The position numbers were made by a program, and so were the translations under genes. DNA of 64,000 nt from a virus. Numbering within the stretch: the first letter of the stretch is position 1; each line of letters begins with the position of its first letter. The DNA lies in the IMG/VR virus record IMGVR_UViG_3300033144_002959, positions 1-64,000 of that record; one strand, 5' to 3'. This document shows, piece by piece, positions 1-7,656 of the stretch. Below the pieces are notes generated by a model. The model was not told the DNA's origin and made no database searches. It saw only the letters and a program-made list of their open reading frames with translations.

Positions 1-105
1 AATCATCGCGACCTCAAAATTGGACACCGCGAACTCAACGCCCTCAGCCGCAGCAGCAGCATTAACAGCGTCATTCGCCAACCAGTATTCATAAGGATTA
101 TTCAT
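1..105 (-). CDS. Partial small protein, cut by left edge
   Basis: An open frame starts at an ATG (103-105) preceded by a GGAGGC ribosome site and runs off the window after 35 codons. It begins MNNPYEYWLANDAV and continues into an alanine run; no family is recognised. It lies 20 bases downstream of tRNA-His and probably shares the promoter at 219-247. Only the N-terminus is visible, so no function can be given. Confidence 0.6.
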   Translation of the reverse strand, partial: MNNPYEYWLANDAVNAAAAAEGVEFAVSNFEVAMI

Positions 106-125
106 TTTGCCTCCATGTCTCAAAT

Positions 126-202
126 TGGGGTGGGCCACGAGATTCGAACTCGCGTCTTCAAGGATCACAACCTTGGGCTTTGGCCTCTAAGCTAGACCCA
201 CC
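126..202 (-). tRNA. tRNA-His (GTG)
   Basis: The reverse strand folds as a cloverleaf with acceptor GTGGGTC/GGCCCAC, a T-arm containing GTTCGAATC and an anticodon loop TTGTGAT, giving anticodon GTG. An extra G at the 5' end opposite discriminator C73 is the identity mark of histidine tRNAs. The 3' CCA is encoded (126-128). It sits 17 bases downstream of the -10 box of a strong promoter. Confidence 0.93.
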
Positions 203-218
203 ATCATTCTACATACGT

Positions 219-247
219 ATTATCTCATAGTGGGGCACGTTTGTCCA
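219..247 (-). promoter_or_regulatory. Sigma70-like promoter for tRNA-His
   Basis: Minus strand: -35 TGGACA (242-247), 17-base spacer, -10 GATAAT (219-224). The spacer and -10 box match the promoter at 23363-23391 base for base; only one -35 base differs. It drives tRNA-His and the gene cut by the left edge. Confidence 0.75.
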
Positions 248-252
248 ATTAT

Positions 253-870
253 TTACCCGTGTAAGTCCCTGATTTGGCTCAGGATTGGAGTATTTTTATG
301 GTTGATCCAGTATCCAAGGGTATAAAGGTTCCACCAAAGGGCCATATCCGCCCTGAAACGCCGCCTAACGGCCTCTAGCATACGTTTGTCGTAGTAGGTA
401 GGCCAAGGTGCATGTCGTCGCGCTGTGTACGGCTTAGTGGCAATGCTTCGCCCTAGATACTCAGTACAGACCGGGCCAAGGCACTGATCCAATTGCTCCA
501 GCTGAAAAATGATAATCCGACTGTCTGCTCCAATTGCATTCATTGCCAGCCTGTCAACCAGATCGACAACCTGCGACCGAAAGTGATCGTTCATTCCTTC
601 GTCCGGGGTCTCGCAAATCCAATCAACAAATTTAGGAAACGGCAATGCTGGCGCAAACGAATTGTGCTTCGGCATACCTTCGCGGTTGATCAGATGATTC
701 CAGCCAGACACGAGACGTGCAGCCGGGTGACGATGCGCAGTTACATACCAGACGTGATCGACATGCCCACGTTCCCAAACTTTTTCTTCGAAGCATCTTC
801 GCAGCTGTGACGACCCAGTCTTTTTTAATGCGATAACTTTGACCAGTCCGCGATCTTGAAAATCACTCAT
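253..870 (-). CDS. Sulfotransferase family 2-like protein
   Basis: About 205 residues. Near the N-terminus KKTGSS fits the PAPS 5'-phosphosulfate loop of sulfotransferases, and RHPAARLVSGW about 30 residues later fits the 3'-phosphate motif (RxPxxRxxSxxY/W). Family members move sulfate from PAPS to carbohydrate or protein; the acceptor here is unknown. A paralogue lies at 28810-29397 with the same KKxGSSxL, RHPxARLVSGW and PWxTYY signatures. The ATG start (868-870) overlaps the end of terL by eight bases; an in-frame GTG lies three codons upstream. The position after terL suggests late expression. Confidence 0.75.
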   Translation of the reverse strand: MSDFQDRGLVKVIALKKTGSSQLRRCFEEKVWERGHVDHVWYVTAHRHPAARLVSGWNHLINREGMPKHNSFAPALPFPKFVDWICETPDEGMNDHFRSQVVDLVDRLAMNAIGADSRIIIFQLEQLDQCLGPVCTEYLGRSIATKPYTARRHAPWPTYYDKRMLEAVRRRFRADMALWWNLYTLGYWINHKNTPILSQIRDLHG

Positions 871-2782
871 CGAACTCACGCATCTTTACGCCCTTCGCCA
901 GCATGTCACGAACTGACTGCGGTATCTGTGACTTGCTTATACTGTGCCGTGTATAAATTTCTTGTCGCCTCACCAACCCGAACACGACCCCGGCAATCGC
1001 GTCAGCACAATCCTTCGATCCGTGGGGAGGGTGATCGATCTTACCTTTCTTTGGCTCCCGCTCAAGACTCACGATTTCCTTCCGCGCTTTTTTGTGCTCG
1101 GGCATTTCTAAGCAATCATCGTACAGGCCGGTCTTCAAAACTTCGTAGCCACGAATGTCGGTGTCCAGACTCACAGTACCGGTTTCGAATTTCTGGTTGT
1201 GTAACAGCTGTAACGAATCAACCGACTGATACGAGTCATAAGTGATCCACTTGATTGGCAGGCCAAGTTCACGCAGCTTATAAAACAGCTCGCGTATTTT
1301 CCAGAACTTTATCTCACCCCCCTTTGGCGGACGCACTTCCAGAATCCCGTCGATCACATAATTAGGAAGCATTTCAATTGTCTGCCCGATCATTCGCTTT
1401 GTGAATTTCTCCACGTAGCCAATCGCCACCCCGGCACTGTCACTGGTCAGGCCCAAATCAACATGCGCCCATCGAGGTTCGCTCAAATCAGTGAATCGAT
1501 CCGGGTAAAACTGCAACTGGGTACCTTCGAAGTCGCACGAGTCAGTCGAGAATATCGACTTACGCTTTTTACTCATGGCTCGCTGTACAGCTTCGGTATC
1601 CATGATGAACGGGAACCGAGCCATCGTTGATACACCAGCAATTTCACGCAGTGCCTTAATGATGTCTTTCTCAAATTGACCCAGCTCTTCAAGCGGGATA
1701 CTACGGACCAGTCGTTTACGGTCTTCCTTGTCCAGCCCTCTGAAATCTTCCTTGCTCAGTACCTTCGGCTTACGGAATTCGTCACCGACGAATACCTTGA
1801 ATCGCTCCTTACCATAGGCACCCGGCTTCACGTGCCACGTGCATTTGTCATACACGTAAATTGTCGGATCGGTTCGCGCTTCCTCTTCCTTGATGTCAGT
1901 GAACTGCCCCGGATAACGCCGGGACGAAACCAAGCACAAAATTCCCGGCAACACTCCATGCTTCATAAATCGGGACCGACGTCTGGTTGCGATTGATCGG
2001 TATAGTGCGATTGCCTGATCGTAAACGCCACCATCAATTGACGCCCTAGACTTCTCGATCACGCCCATATAATTCAGCTCATCGATCACGCCACCCATAA
2101 TGTTCTCACCAATGGTTGCGGTTTCGACACTGGACACCGGCTGAACCTCAATTCGATTCGGAAATGCCAGCTTAGATTTCAGTTCTTTGTCGAACTTGAA
2201 CTCTTCCATGAAATACCGGCTACGTTCGATCATCGCCCGGAAACGGTTGTAGCCAGTTTCCTCTGCGGTCTTTTTACGGATCGACTGGAACACAAACATG
2301 ATTTCAGAACTGGGGTCCAGATCGAATTGAGCGTGAGGTTCTTTCATGCAGCTCAACAGGTAAAGCTGGTACGCCGTTGTGTACAGTGCCGTTGTTGTTT
2401 TGCCAGACCCAATGCCCCCCGTACAAACAACTTCAACATATTTGCCGGAGTTGATTTCGATCAGCTCTTTCAGGACTTCTGGGTATATGACTTTCTTCGC
2501 ATTCATGAAATACGAATCAGTCAGGAAGGTATGGATATCGACCGGCTTATGGTTGTACTTGACCCAGTCAGCTTCATGCAAACTGGTAAGTTCTTTTTTG
2601 CCGCTGGTCAGATCGGCATAAATTAGCCCACACAAGTCCAGCCGAGACGTTGGGTTTTTGATTAAATCAATTCGGTTCCAAACTGCTGTCGCTATCTCGG
2701 AGCTGTACGATTCCAGTAACAGATTACGAGTTGCTGACTCGACGCTGGCCAGCCCCCGATCCGTTATGGTTATCAATGACAT
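863..2782 (-). CDS. terL: Terminase large subunit
   Basis: 639 residues, normal for the family. The N-terminal ATPase shows Walker A GGIGSGKTT (about 122-130) and a Walker B/catalytic pair VIDE (about 232-235). The C-terminal RNase H-like nuclease shows an acidic strand in HVDLGLTSDSAG followed by TYDSYQ. The protein drives DNA into proheads and cuts the concatemer. It overlaps the preceding small-subunit candidate by 59 bases in another frame, a strong sign of coupled translation. Confidence 0.93.
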   Translation of the reverse strand: MSLITITDRGLASVESATRNLLLESYSSEIATAVWNRIDLIKNPTSRLDLCGLIYADLTSGKKELTSLHEADWVKYNHKPVDIHTFLTDSYFMNAKKVIYPEVLKELIEINSGKYVEVVCTGGIGSGKTTTALYTTAYQLYLLSCMKEPHAQFDLDPSSEIMFVFQSIRKKTAEETGYNRFRAMIERSRYFMEEFKFDKELKSKLAFPNRIEVQPVSSVETATIGENIMGGVIDELNYMGVIEKSRASIDGGVYDQAIALYRSIATRRRSRFMKHGVLPGILCLVSSRRYPGQFTDIKEEEARTDPTIYVYDKCTWHVKPGAYGKERFKVFVGDEFRKPKVLSKEDFRGLDKEDRKRLVRSIPLEELGQFEKDIIKALREIAGVSTMARFPFIMDTEAVQRAMSKKRKSIFSTDSCDFEGTQLQFYPDRFTDLSEPRWAHVDLGLTSDSAGVAIGYVEKFTKRMIGQTIEMLPNYVIDGILEVRPPKGGEIKFWKIRELFYKLRELGLPIKWITYDSYQSVDSLQLLHNQKFETGTVSLDTDIRGYEVLKTGLYDDCLEMPEHKKARKEIVSLEREPKKGKIDHPPHGSKDCADAIAGVVFGLVRRQEIYTRHSISKSQIPQSVRDMLAKGVKMREFDE

Positions 2783-3395
2783 GGTACTCAGCCTCTACAA
2801 TGCGTAGCAAATCCATCGTTGCATCAGACACTTCCTGAAACGACGTTCGGTTGTTGACGTACTTCTCATACGATTCGGAATTTTCGTGTGGCACCAGATG
2901 CAGGCCCCCGGTCTTCGGAACACGTCGCCGTAGCCCGGTATCAAATTCCATTTCCAACAAGTCTTTAAGCAGACTGGACAACGCAAGGATATCTTTGCTC
3001 AGCCAGCTCAGAGGCATAATATATTTCTCTTCGCGAGTCACCGTCGCCATGATTCGGTTACGTTGCAAATTCACCAGCTCATTCATGCCAGACACAGCAT
3101 CAACGCGCTCACCCAGCCCCTCAAGGATGGCCATTTTTTCTTCGGTGGAAATCGGGTCCAATTGATTGGACGGTGCAGTCAGAAGTTCGGTTGATTTGTA
3201 CCGGGATAATTGCTTTGCAAGCGACGCCTCGGAGACGCCTTTGTATTTGCCCCAGTCTTTTTGAATGACCTTCGCAATGTCCAGTGAGTTTTCATTCTGC
3301 ATCATCATGGAATTGATCGATGCAATTCGTTCGTCGCCCAGTGCAAACAGCCGCTTGAATGCGGTTTTCTTTTTTGATTTGAAGGTTACCGACAT
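2724..3395 (-). CDS. Putative terminase small subunit
   Basis: 223 residues directly upstream of terL and overlapping it by 59 bases. The N-terminus is very basic (KSKKKTAFKR) and the middle is helical; residues 40-70 could form a helix-turn-helix (DIAKVIQKDW..SEASLAKQLSRY). Small terminase subunits recognise the packaging site and usually sit here. The call rests mainly on position and a DNA-binding-like N-terminus; the family is not recognised from sequence. Confidence 0.6.
   Translation of the reverse strand: MSVTFKSKKKTAFKRLFALGDERIASINSMMMQNENSLDIAKVIQKDWGKYKGVSEASLAKQLSRYKSTELLTAPSNQLDPISTEEKMAILEGLGERVDAVSGMNELVNLQRNRIMATVTREEKYIMPLSWLSKDILALSSLLKDLLEMEFDTGLRRRVPKTGGLHLVPHENSESYEKYVNNRTSFQEVSDATMDLLRIVEAEYHVIDNHNGSGAGQRRVSNS
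3156..3171. repeat. 16-bp near-palindrome, TG centre
   Basis: Exact GTCCAATTGATTGGAC inside the small-terminase gene. It is one of seven exact copies (two more are one-base variants) with 7-bp arms GTCCAAT/ATTGGAC around a two-base centre. Confidence 0.7.
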
Positions 3396-3466
3396 AAGTC
3401 CACTGCCCCGGTTGGTCAGTCAGCATATATGACCTGTCTGTCTTTGACAAACTTTCCGGGCAAAAG

Positions 3467-3505
3467 AAAAGACAGAGGGCGCTATGCCATACCCTGCCTC
3501 GCTTC
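3467..3505 (-). terminator. Possible terminator after a small-gene run
   Basis: Minus strand reads GCAGGG, a loop of about 12 bases, CCCTCTGTC, then TTTTCTTTT. The stem is short and bulged, so this is tentative. It lies in the 118-base gap between the gene at 3514-3765 and the terminase genes. No other gene is visible in the gap. Confidence 0.35.
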
Positions 3506-3513
3506 GTTGTTAC

Positions 3514-3765
3514 TTAGTCACGTGTTGTTTTGTCTGCGGTCGTGTCCACAGACGCTACGAACTTTTCCCACGGCATCTTCGGGACGTCTTCACCGAGCAC
3601 CTTTAGTTTCGCGATGATCCGGTCCATGTCGTTTTCCAATCGCCCGATCCGTGGACTCATGTGCCGCGCCAGCGCCATGCCACAATCGTACCCATCCAGT
3701 ATGGCATTCCAGTGCCGGTATTTTCGCCGCAGCTTTGCTTTGAGTCGATCAACTTTCGTCAGCAT
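3514..3765 (-). CDS. Small hypothetical protein
   Basis: 83 residues, basic N-terminal half (RLKAKLRRKYRHW) and a probable coiled-coil middle (IGRLENDMDRIIAKLKVLGED). The ATG lies within ATGCTGA overlapping the previous stop, with a G-rich ribosome site upstream. No family recognised. It is the last gene of a tightly packed run of small genes before the terminase pair. Confidence 0.6.
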   Translation of the reverse strand: MLTKVDRLKAKLRRKYRHWNAILDGYDCGMALARHMSPRIGRLENDMDRIIAKLKVLGEDVPKMPWEKFVASVDTTADKTTRD

Positions 3766-3953
3766 TTTGCCCCCTTTGCGTTAATTTCTCCCGACTCAAT
3801 CATGCCCGCCGCCGTGCGGCCAAACCATCCTTGCAGGGTCCAGCAGACACCCGTGTCCACAAGAAACTGCCATGCCTCAAGGTACTCTTCCTCAGTCTCG
3901 ACTTCGTACCCCTCAGCCCCTTCAGCTATCATTACCGCGTTGAACATATCCAC
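3759..3953 (-). CDS. Small conserved-looking phage protein
   Basis: About 64 residues from a GTG start inside TAGTG overlapping the previous stop; GGAGGG is correctly spaced in front. The core LVDTGVCWTLQGWFGRTA..MIESG resembles a short acidic protein often seen in phages of many hosts; its role is unknown. The alternative ATG two codons further in would change little. Confidence 0.65.
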   Translation of the reverse strand: MDMFNAVMIAEGAEGYEVETEEEYLEAWQFLVDTGVCWTLQGWFGRTAAGMIESGEINAKGAKC

Positions 3954-4153
3954 TAGATTCCCTCCCACATATCGAGCCGTTCTTTAGCCCATTGTTTGAA
4001 ATCAGAAATTGTCGGGAAAGTGTTGGCCCCGACTGTGTCCACTACATGATCTTTTGAATCCGTCAGTCGCCACGTATCGTTGCGATAGTTGAAATAAAGT
4101 TTGCCAGTCTCTCGCTGGCCCTTAATCGAAATAATGTACGGCGACTGCTCCAT
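3953..4153 (-). CDS. Small hypothetical protein
   Basis: 66 residues starting MEQSPYIISIKG. The start is fixed by GGAGGAAAAA just upstream and by TAATG overlap with the preceding 45-residue gene, rather than the longer frame. Pattern YFNYRNDTWRLTD..DFKQWAKERL suggests a compact beta/alpha fold. No function assigned. Confidence 0.6.
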   Translation of the reverse strand: MEQSPYIISIKGQRETGKLYFNYRNDTWRLTDSKDHVVDTVGANTFPTISDFKQWAKERLDMWEGI

Positions 4154-4290
4154 TACTTTTTCCTCCGGGCATCCATGCCTTCCATCCATGCTTTGAATTT
4201 TTTCCAAGTCATCGGCGGCATCCCGTTGGCTTTTCTTTCCCAGCGATCTTCGCGCCACATTTCTTTCCAGTTGGCTTCTCGTCTGTTCAT
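4153..4290 (-). CDS. 45-residue basic, Trp-rich small protein
   Basis: A short frame, ATG at 4288-4290 overlapping the upstream stop (ATGA) and its own stop overlapping the next start (TAATG). Product begins MNRREANWKEMWREDRW and ends MDARRKK; it has four tryptophans and many Lys/Arg. Overlaps on both sides argue it is translated. Unknown function; possibly nucleic-acid or host-protein binding. Confidence 0.6.
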   Translation of the reverse strand: MNRREANWKEMWREDRWERKANGMPPMTWKKFKAWMEGMDARRKK

Positions 4291-4550
4291 GCTTCCACCA
4301 CCTTTACTTCAACCATTTCCAATTCCTCTTTGAACGGATTACGTACGCTCAACCACCAATCGTCTGTTGCGATTATTGCGGCTTCGACTTCGTGCTTTTC
4401 GTTAGTAACCCAAATTGAATCGTATTCGCTATCACTCAGAACCACTGACATTTCTGCACAGTAATCCCCGTCAGCATTCGAAGACATGGTGTACCGTACA
4501 AACGGTTTGCCCGGTCTGTTCGTGAACCGTAGGGCATAATGGCTTTTCAT
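4287..4550 (-). CDS. Hypothetical protein
   Basis: 87 residues, well-placed GGAGCATTAA ribosome site before ATG. Mostly beta-rich with an acidic C-terminal half ending VEVKVVEA. No family recognised. Forms part of the same overlapping operon as its neighbours. Confidence 0.6.
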   Translation of the reverse strand: MKSHYALRFTNRPGKPFVRYTMSSNADGDYCAEMSVVLSDSEYDSIWVTNEKHEVEAAIIATDDWWLSVRNPFKEELEMVEVKVVEA

Positions 4551-4559
4551 TTAATGCTC

Positions 4560-4955
4560 CTAGTAATTCCGCAAATAATTGGGTCCGGTCCAGACGTAGT
4601 TTCTACCGTACGCCGCAGACGCGATGTTGCCTCGGGCATGTTTCGCTGGAGCCTTCCAGCTTGCTGCCTTGAGCAAGTCGCCGTTCTCCATGTTGACGAA
4701 ACCCCAAACGCTGCCCCCGGAATTATTGGTATCCCGAGCTATGATCTTCGCGTACTTCCTGCCAAATTTGACAGTGAATACCTTCGATGGATCATACGCA
4801 TCAGCGTCACCATTCGAAAACTTGGGATAGGACCGGTTCAAATCAATATTGGACTCGGTCTCGACCCGTTTCACAAACTCTCGGATTTTTTCTTTCATCC
4901 GCTCAACAGCCCGTGGCTCATAATAGCCGGGGAATGTTTCTCCTACTGTTTTCAT
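4560..4955 (-). CDS. Conserved-looking hypothetical protein
   Basis: 131 residues from an ATG in TGATG overlapping the previous stop. The C-terminal half carries SVWGFVNMENGDLLKAASW followed by KAPAKHARGNI, a signature I associate with small uncharacterised phage proteins. A functional role is not known. It follows the putative ADP-ribosyltransferase directly and is probably co-translated with it. Confidence 0.6.
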   Translation of the reverse strand: MKTVGETFPGYYEPRAVERMKEKIREFVKRVETESNIDLNRSYPKFSNGDADAYDPSKVFTVKFGRKYAKIIARDTNNSGGSVWGFVNMENGDLLKAASWKAPAKHARGNIASAAYGRNYVWTGPNYLRNY

Positions 4956-5599
4956 CACGCTGCCTCCTTGACTGGGTCGTAAATTACTTCCTCTTCGCCG
5001 CGACCGTTTGTGTAATACAGTGCGTCGCTTCGATTGATTTCTCTCTTCAGCACCACGCCATCGTCCCTGAATCTATTGGCGAAAAACTCTGCGGTCTCTT
5101 CGCTCAGGGTCCAGCTGATGCCGTTGTTGTCATCGTCCACCCCGGTGCCTCGATAAATTGTAAACGTCTCGGGCAAGTCAGCCAGTGCTGCACAGGGCAT
5201 ATACTCAAATAAGGGTAACCAGAATTCTCGGTTCACGCCGGGATTTTCCGCGTCAATGTAAACGCCCTCGACCAGCTCAATTTCTTCCGTGGTCAGATTC
5301 TCTGCGTCCCAGTACCCATCACTCAACGCTTCAAGCAAGGCACCGAATCGAAACGGTCTCTCATGTAACCAGACAAACTCGGACCAGTTTTCCTTTTCCC
5401 GAGCCTCTTCGACCGCCGCCTTTTTCAATTTGAAACGAGCGTTAATCACGGCATTCATTGCGTCGTGATACAGCTCATTGATCAGGGGGTGCTTGATGAA
5501 CACGAACCCAAACTTTTCGTCAGGCTCTTCGACGTAATCAACCAAGTCAGGATGCAAATCCTCTTTGGTGTTCATCAGCTTGTTAAGGTCAAACGTCAT
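4955..5599 (-). CDS. Putative ADP-ribosyltransferase
   Basis: 214 residues. The C-terminal half fits the R-S-E layout of mono-ADP-ribosyltransferases: TIYRGTG (NAD-binding Arg), then GISWTLSEETAEFFANRF (S-T-S strand), then GEEEVIYDP with the catalytic-type ExE about 45 residues later. Phage enzymes of this class, such as T4 Alt and ModA, modify host RNA polymerase or other host proteins; the target here is unknown. It is the first gene after promoter 5629-5657, so early takeover of the host is plausible. The N-terminal 120 residues are unassigned. Confidence 0.65.
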   Translation of the reverse strand: MTFDLNKLMNTKEDLHPDLVDYVEEPDEKFGFVFIKHPLINELYHDAMNAVINARFKLKKAAVEEAREKENWSEFVWLHERPFRFGALLEALSDGYWDAENLTTEEIELVEGVYIDAENPGVNREFWLPLFEYMPCAALADLPETFTIYRGTGVDDDNNGISWTLSEETAEFFANRFRDDGVVLKREINRSDALYYTNGRGEEEVIYDPVKEAA

Positions 5600-5628
5600 G
5601 CAGCCTCCATGTCTATTTCTACATACTC

Positions 5629-5657
5629 AGTATGCCTGAATGCCGCACGTTTGTCAA
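5629..5657 (-). promoter_or_regulatory. Sigma70-like promoter
   Basis: Minus strand -35 TTGACA (5652-5657), 17-base spacer, -10 CATACT (5629-5634). It stands before the ADP-ribosyltransferase gene and overlaps the end of the upstream gene. Confidence 0.75.
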
Positions 5658-5971
5658 ATAGGCTCAATCTTGATGCGGTACCGGAACAGGCCCTTGACCA
5701 CATACTTCCGCTGGATATTCAGACCTCCGAATTTCTTCTTTCGCAAGTCACGCAGCCGTGCCGATATGCTGCTCTCTGGATCGCCGGTCACCGCCGCTAT
5801 TTCCCCGAGGCTTCGCCACTGACCATCCTTCATCAAATCGTAAACCCGCAGCATCTGTGCTCCGAGTCTAAACTGATCGCGGGTCTCTTCGTAAGTTTCA
5901 CCGTCAAATTCCATGTCCCCAATATGGGGAATGCCAGACACGATGCCCTGCTTAATGATTTTGACAGTCAT
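5654..5971 (-). CDS. Winged-helix DNA-binding protein
   Basis: 105 residues from an ATG in TAATG. Residues 45-95 read as a winged helix-turn-helix: WRSLGEIAAVTGDPESSISARLRDLRKKKFGG with a following beta wing. This arrangement occurs in small phage and prophage regulators and repair-linked proteins. It ends at the next promoter, so it could autoregulate nearby transcription, which is inference only. Confidence 0.65.
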   Translation of the reverse strand: MTVKIIKQGIVSGIPHIGDMEFDGETYEETRDQFRLGAQMLRVYDLMKDGQWRSLGEIAAVTGDPESSISARLRDLRKKKFGGLNIQRKYVVKGLFRYRIKIEPI

Positions 5972-6222
5972 TACCAATCCGGTGGATAGCGCCCGTATTC
6001 GTCTTTTCGACCAATCAGGTACCGCTTGTGCCCGGTCTCCCTGTTGAGCTGAACCAGCACCAACAGGCCGGGGTCTTTATCGAAAGCATCCTTGACAATC
6101 TCTCTAATCCAGACCGTCGCTTTCGCGTGATCGTGTTCTGCCATGATCACGTATTGCTGGGCCAGAGTACCCCGGAGAGACACAGCCAGTTCCGACCGCT
6201 GCATCCCTCCGTTCGCTTTCAT
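5971..6222 (-). CDS. Hypothetical protein
   Basis: 83 residues, start overlapping the preceding stop (TAATGA). The mix of short beta segments and a C-terminal GRKDEYGRYPPDW tail is not diagnostic. No family recognised. Probably translated with the winged-helix gene that follows. Confidence 0.55.
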   Translation of the reverse strand: MKANGGMQRSELAVSLRGTLAQQYVIMAEHDHAKATVWIREIVKDAFDKDPGLLVLVQLNRETGHKRYLIGRKDEYGRYPPDW

Positions 6223-7046
6223 TACTCAGACTCGACCATCAGGTCAACATCAGGCCAGACTATTTCGAACACTCCAAGTACCTCTTCCCACGTGAAGTTT
6301 TCCATGTAGTCTTTGAGACCTTCCTTGGTTGCCTTCTCGGGTTTGGCATCCGCAGCCTTGTCGGCTTTGGCTTCCGCAGCTGGCTTGGTTGGGCCAGCGA
6401 GGTAGTCCATCGCAATCGCTTCCAGCGCCACTGCCGGGAACTCGGTCCCTGCTTCGGTCTTCGCCTTATCGAGTGCGTTGTTGATCAATTCTTTCTGATC
6501 ATCGTGAACCTTGAAAGTCATTGACGAAATTTTCTTCGCGTCTGACTCCGAACCCTTAGTACCGTCTCCGGCATTCTGATCCTTGATGTACGCAATCAGC
6601 TGCATGACGGTCATGTCTTTTGCCCGTTTCACCCAGCCCTTCACGTTCTTTTTGGTCATCACATTGACCAGTTCTTTCAGCTTCGACCAGCCGACGTCTT
6701 TCACTTCCTCCCACTGGACCCCGGACTCAAGTAGTCCGTTGTAAATTCCAATCAGGTGGAAAGCCTTCGACCGCTTGATGCCAAATCGCGACTCCACAAA
6801 CTCAGGGAACTTTTCGAACCCTTCCTCTGTGTACCACTGCTCTGTGTGGATTCGAGCGAGAATTCCGCCCAGCCTGAAATACGAAAATTCGATATCGTCT
6901 TCCAGCGTCGCTGCCGCTTCAAAAGCGGCATCCTTGGTCATGTTCTCAACTTCGTGAGCGACTGTGACAATTACATCTGTCGTTTTCTGCTTCGCCTTTG
7001 AAGTCTTTTTCTTGCTCGCTTTCTTTGTTACCTTCGCTACAGCCAT
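6222..7046 (-). CDS. Hypothetical protein with Lys-rich N-terminus
   Basis: 274 residues. A basic Lys/Thr-rich N-terminus (about residues 1-22) precedes a helical core around FSYFRLGGILARIHTEQW and a segment GIKRSKAFHLIGIYNGLL that could be a DNA-binding helix pair. A later KA/AEAKADKAADAK linker joins a C-terminal acidic helix. Strong GGAGACAGCA ribosome site; first gene after promoter 7086-7114. Function unknown; DNA binding is inferred from charge and helix layout only. Confidence 0.55.
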   Translation of the reverse strand: MAVAKVTKKASKKKTSKAKQKTTDVIVTVAHEVENMTKDAAFEAAATLEDDIEFSYFRLGGILARIHTEQWYTEEGFEKFPEFVESRFGIKRSKAFHLIGIYNGLLESGVQWEEVKDVGWSKLKELVNVMTKKNVKGWVKRAKDMTVMQLIAYIKDQNAGDGTKGSESDAKKISSMTFKVHDDQKELINNALDKAKTEAGTEFPAVALEAIAMDYLAGPTKPAAEAKADKAADAKPEKATKEGLKDYMENFTWEEVLGVFEIVWPDVDLMVESE

Positions 7047-7085
7047 TGCTGTCTCCTATTCTCAGTTTCTAACTCTGACTGTCCA

Positions 7086-7114
7086 AATATATAGCATGAC
7101 GCCACATTTGTCAA
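7086..7114 (-). promoter_or_regulatory. Sigma70-like promoter
   Basis: Minus strand TTGACA (7109-7114), 17-base spacer, TATATT (7086-7091). It overlaps the 3' end of ruvC and drives the Lys-rich protein gene. Confidence 0.7.
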
Positions 7115-7647
7115 ATGAACAATCTCAGATTTTCAGCCTTCCATGCGTGTAATAGCTTTCGTTGATCGGCTTTCAGGTGGGGATCAAGATCAGGGCAACC
7201 GGCGTATAGACCAAGCGCAGCAAGACCAAACGCATCGCACTCATTATCGGTCCCTTCAAATCTCCATTGCTTATAAACCTCCAGCATTATACCGTCTTTT
7301 TTCGTGTTCCCCTTACCGGAAACAAACTTTTTTAATTGCGTCGGTGCGGCACTGGCCCACGGAATTCCCGACTCATGCAACGCCAGCCGGATAGCAGTTC
7401 CAATCTCGACCAACGTCACCAACGTATGTTTGTTCGCAAAGCCGTAACCCTCGATCACAACCAGATTCGGTTGAAACCCAATCAGGTCGTCTTTAACTCT
7501 CTGTCCAATTGATTGGACACGGGTCATGCCCTTCTGTCCGGGGAACGTAATCTCACCGCTCTGCACCACGTGAAGCGACTCACCGTCTTTGTCTTCCATC
7601 CAAACGAATCCAGTTTTCGTGGATGGGTCCAGTCCCATAACCTTCAT
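7111..7647 (-). CDS. ruvC: RuvC-like Holliday junction resolvase
   Basis: 178 residues with the RNase H-like layout of RuvC: first catalytic Asp in MGLDPSTKTG, Glu in VVIEGYGFANKH, then the APTQLKKFVSGKGNTKKDGI strand-helix and last acidic group in NECDAFGLAALG. RuvC cuts four-way junctions formed in recombination and packaging. It closes an operon starting at promoter 10193-10221: small protein, RecA, nuclease, Cas4-like nuclease, RuvC. Confidence 0.88.
   Translation of the reverse strand: MKVMGLDPSTKTGFVWMEDKDGESLHVVQSGEITFPGQKGMTRVQSIGQRVKDDLIGFQPNLVVIEGYGFANKHTLVTLVEIGTAIRLALHESGIPWASAAPTQLKKFVSGKGNTKKDGIMLEVYKQWRFEGTDNECDAFGLAALGLYAGCPDLDPHLKADQRKLLHAWKAENLRLFI
7503..7518. repeat. 16-bp near-palindrome, TG centre
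   Basis: Exact GTCCAATTGATTGGAC within ruvC. Being inside a gene makes a simple terminator role unlikely for this copy. Confidence 0.7.
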
Positions 7648-7656
7648 CGTCCCCTC

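Noticed and set aside
3447-3475. Plus-strand TTGACA promoter-like site
   Set aside because: No suitable -10 box at the correct distance and no plus-strand gene follows.
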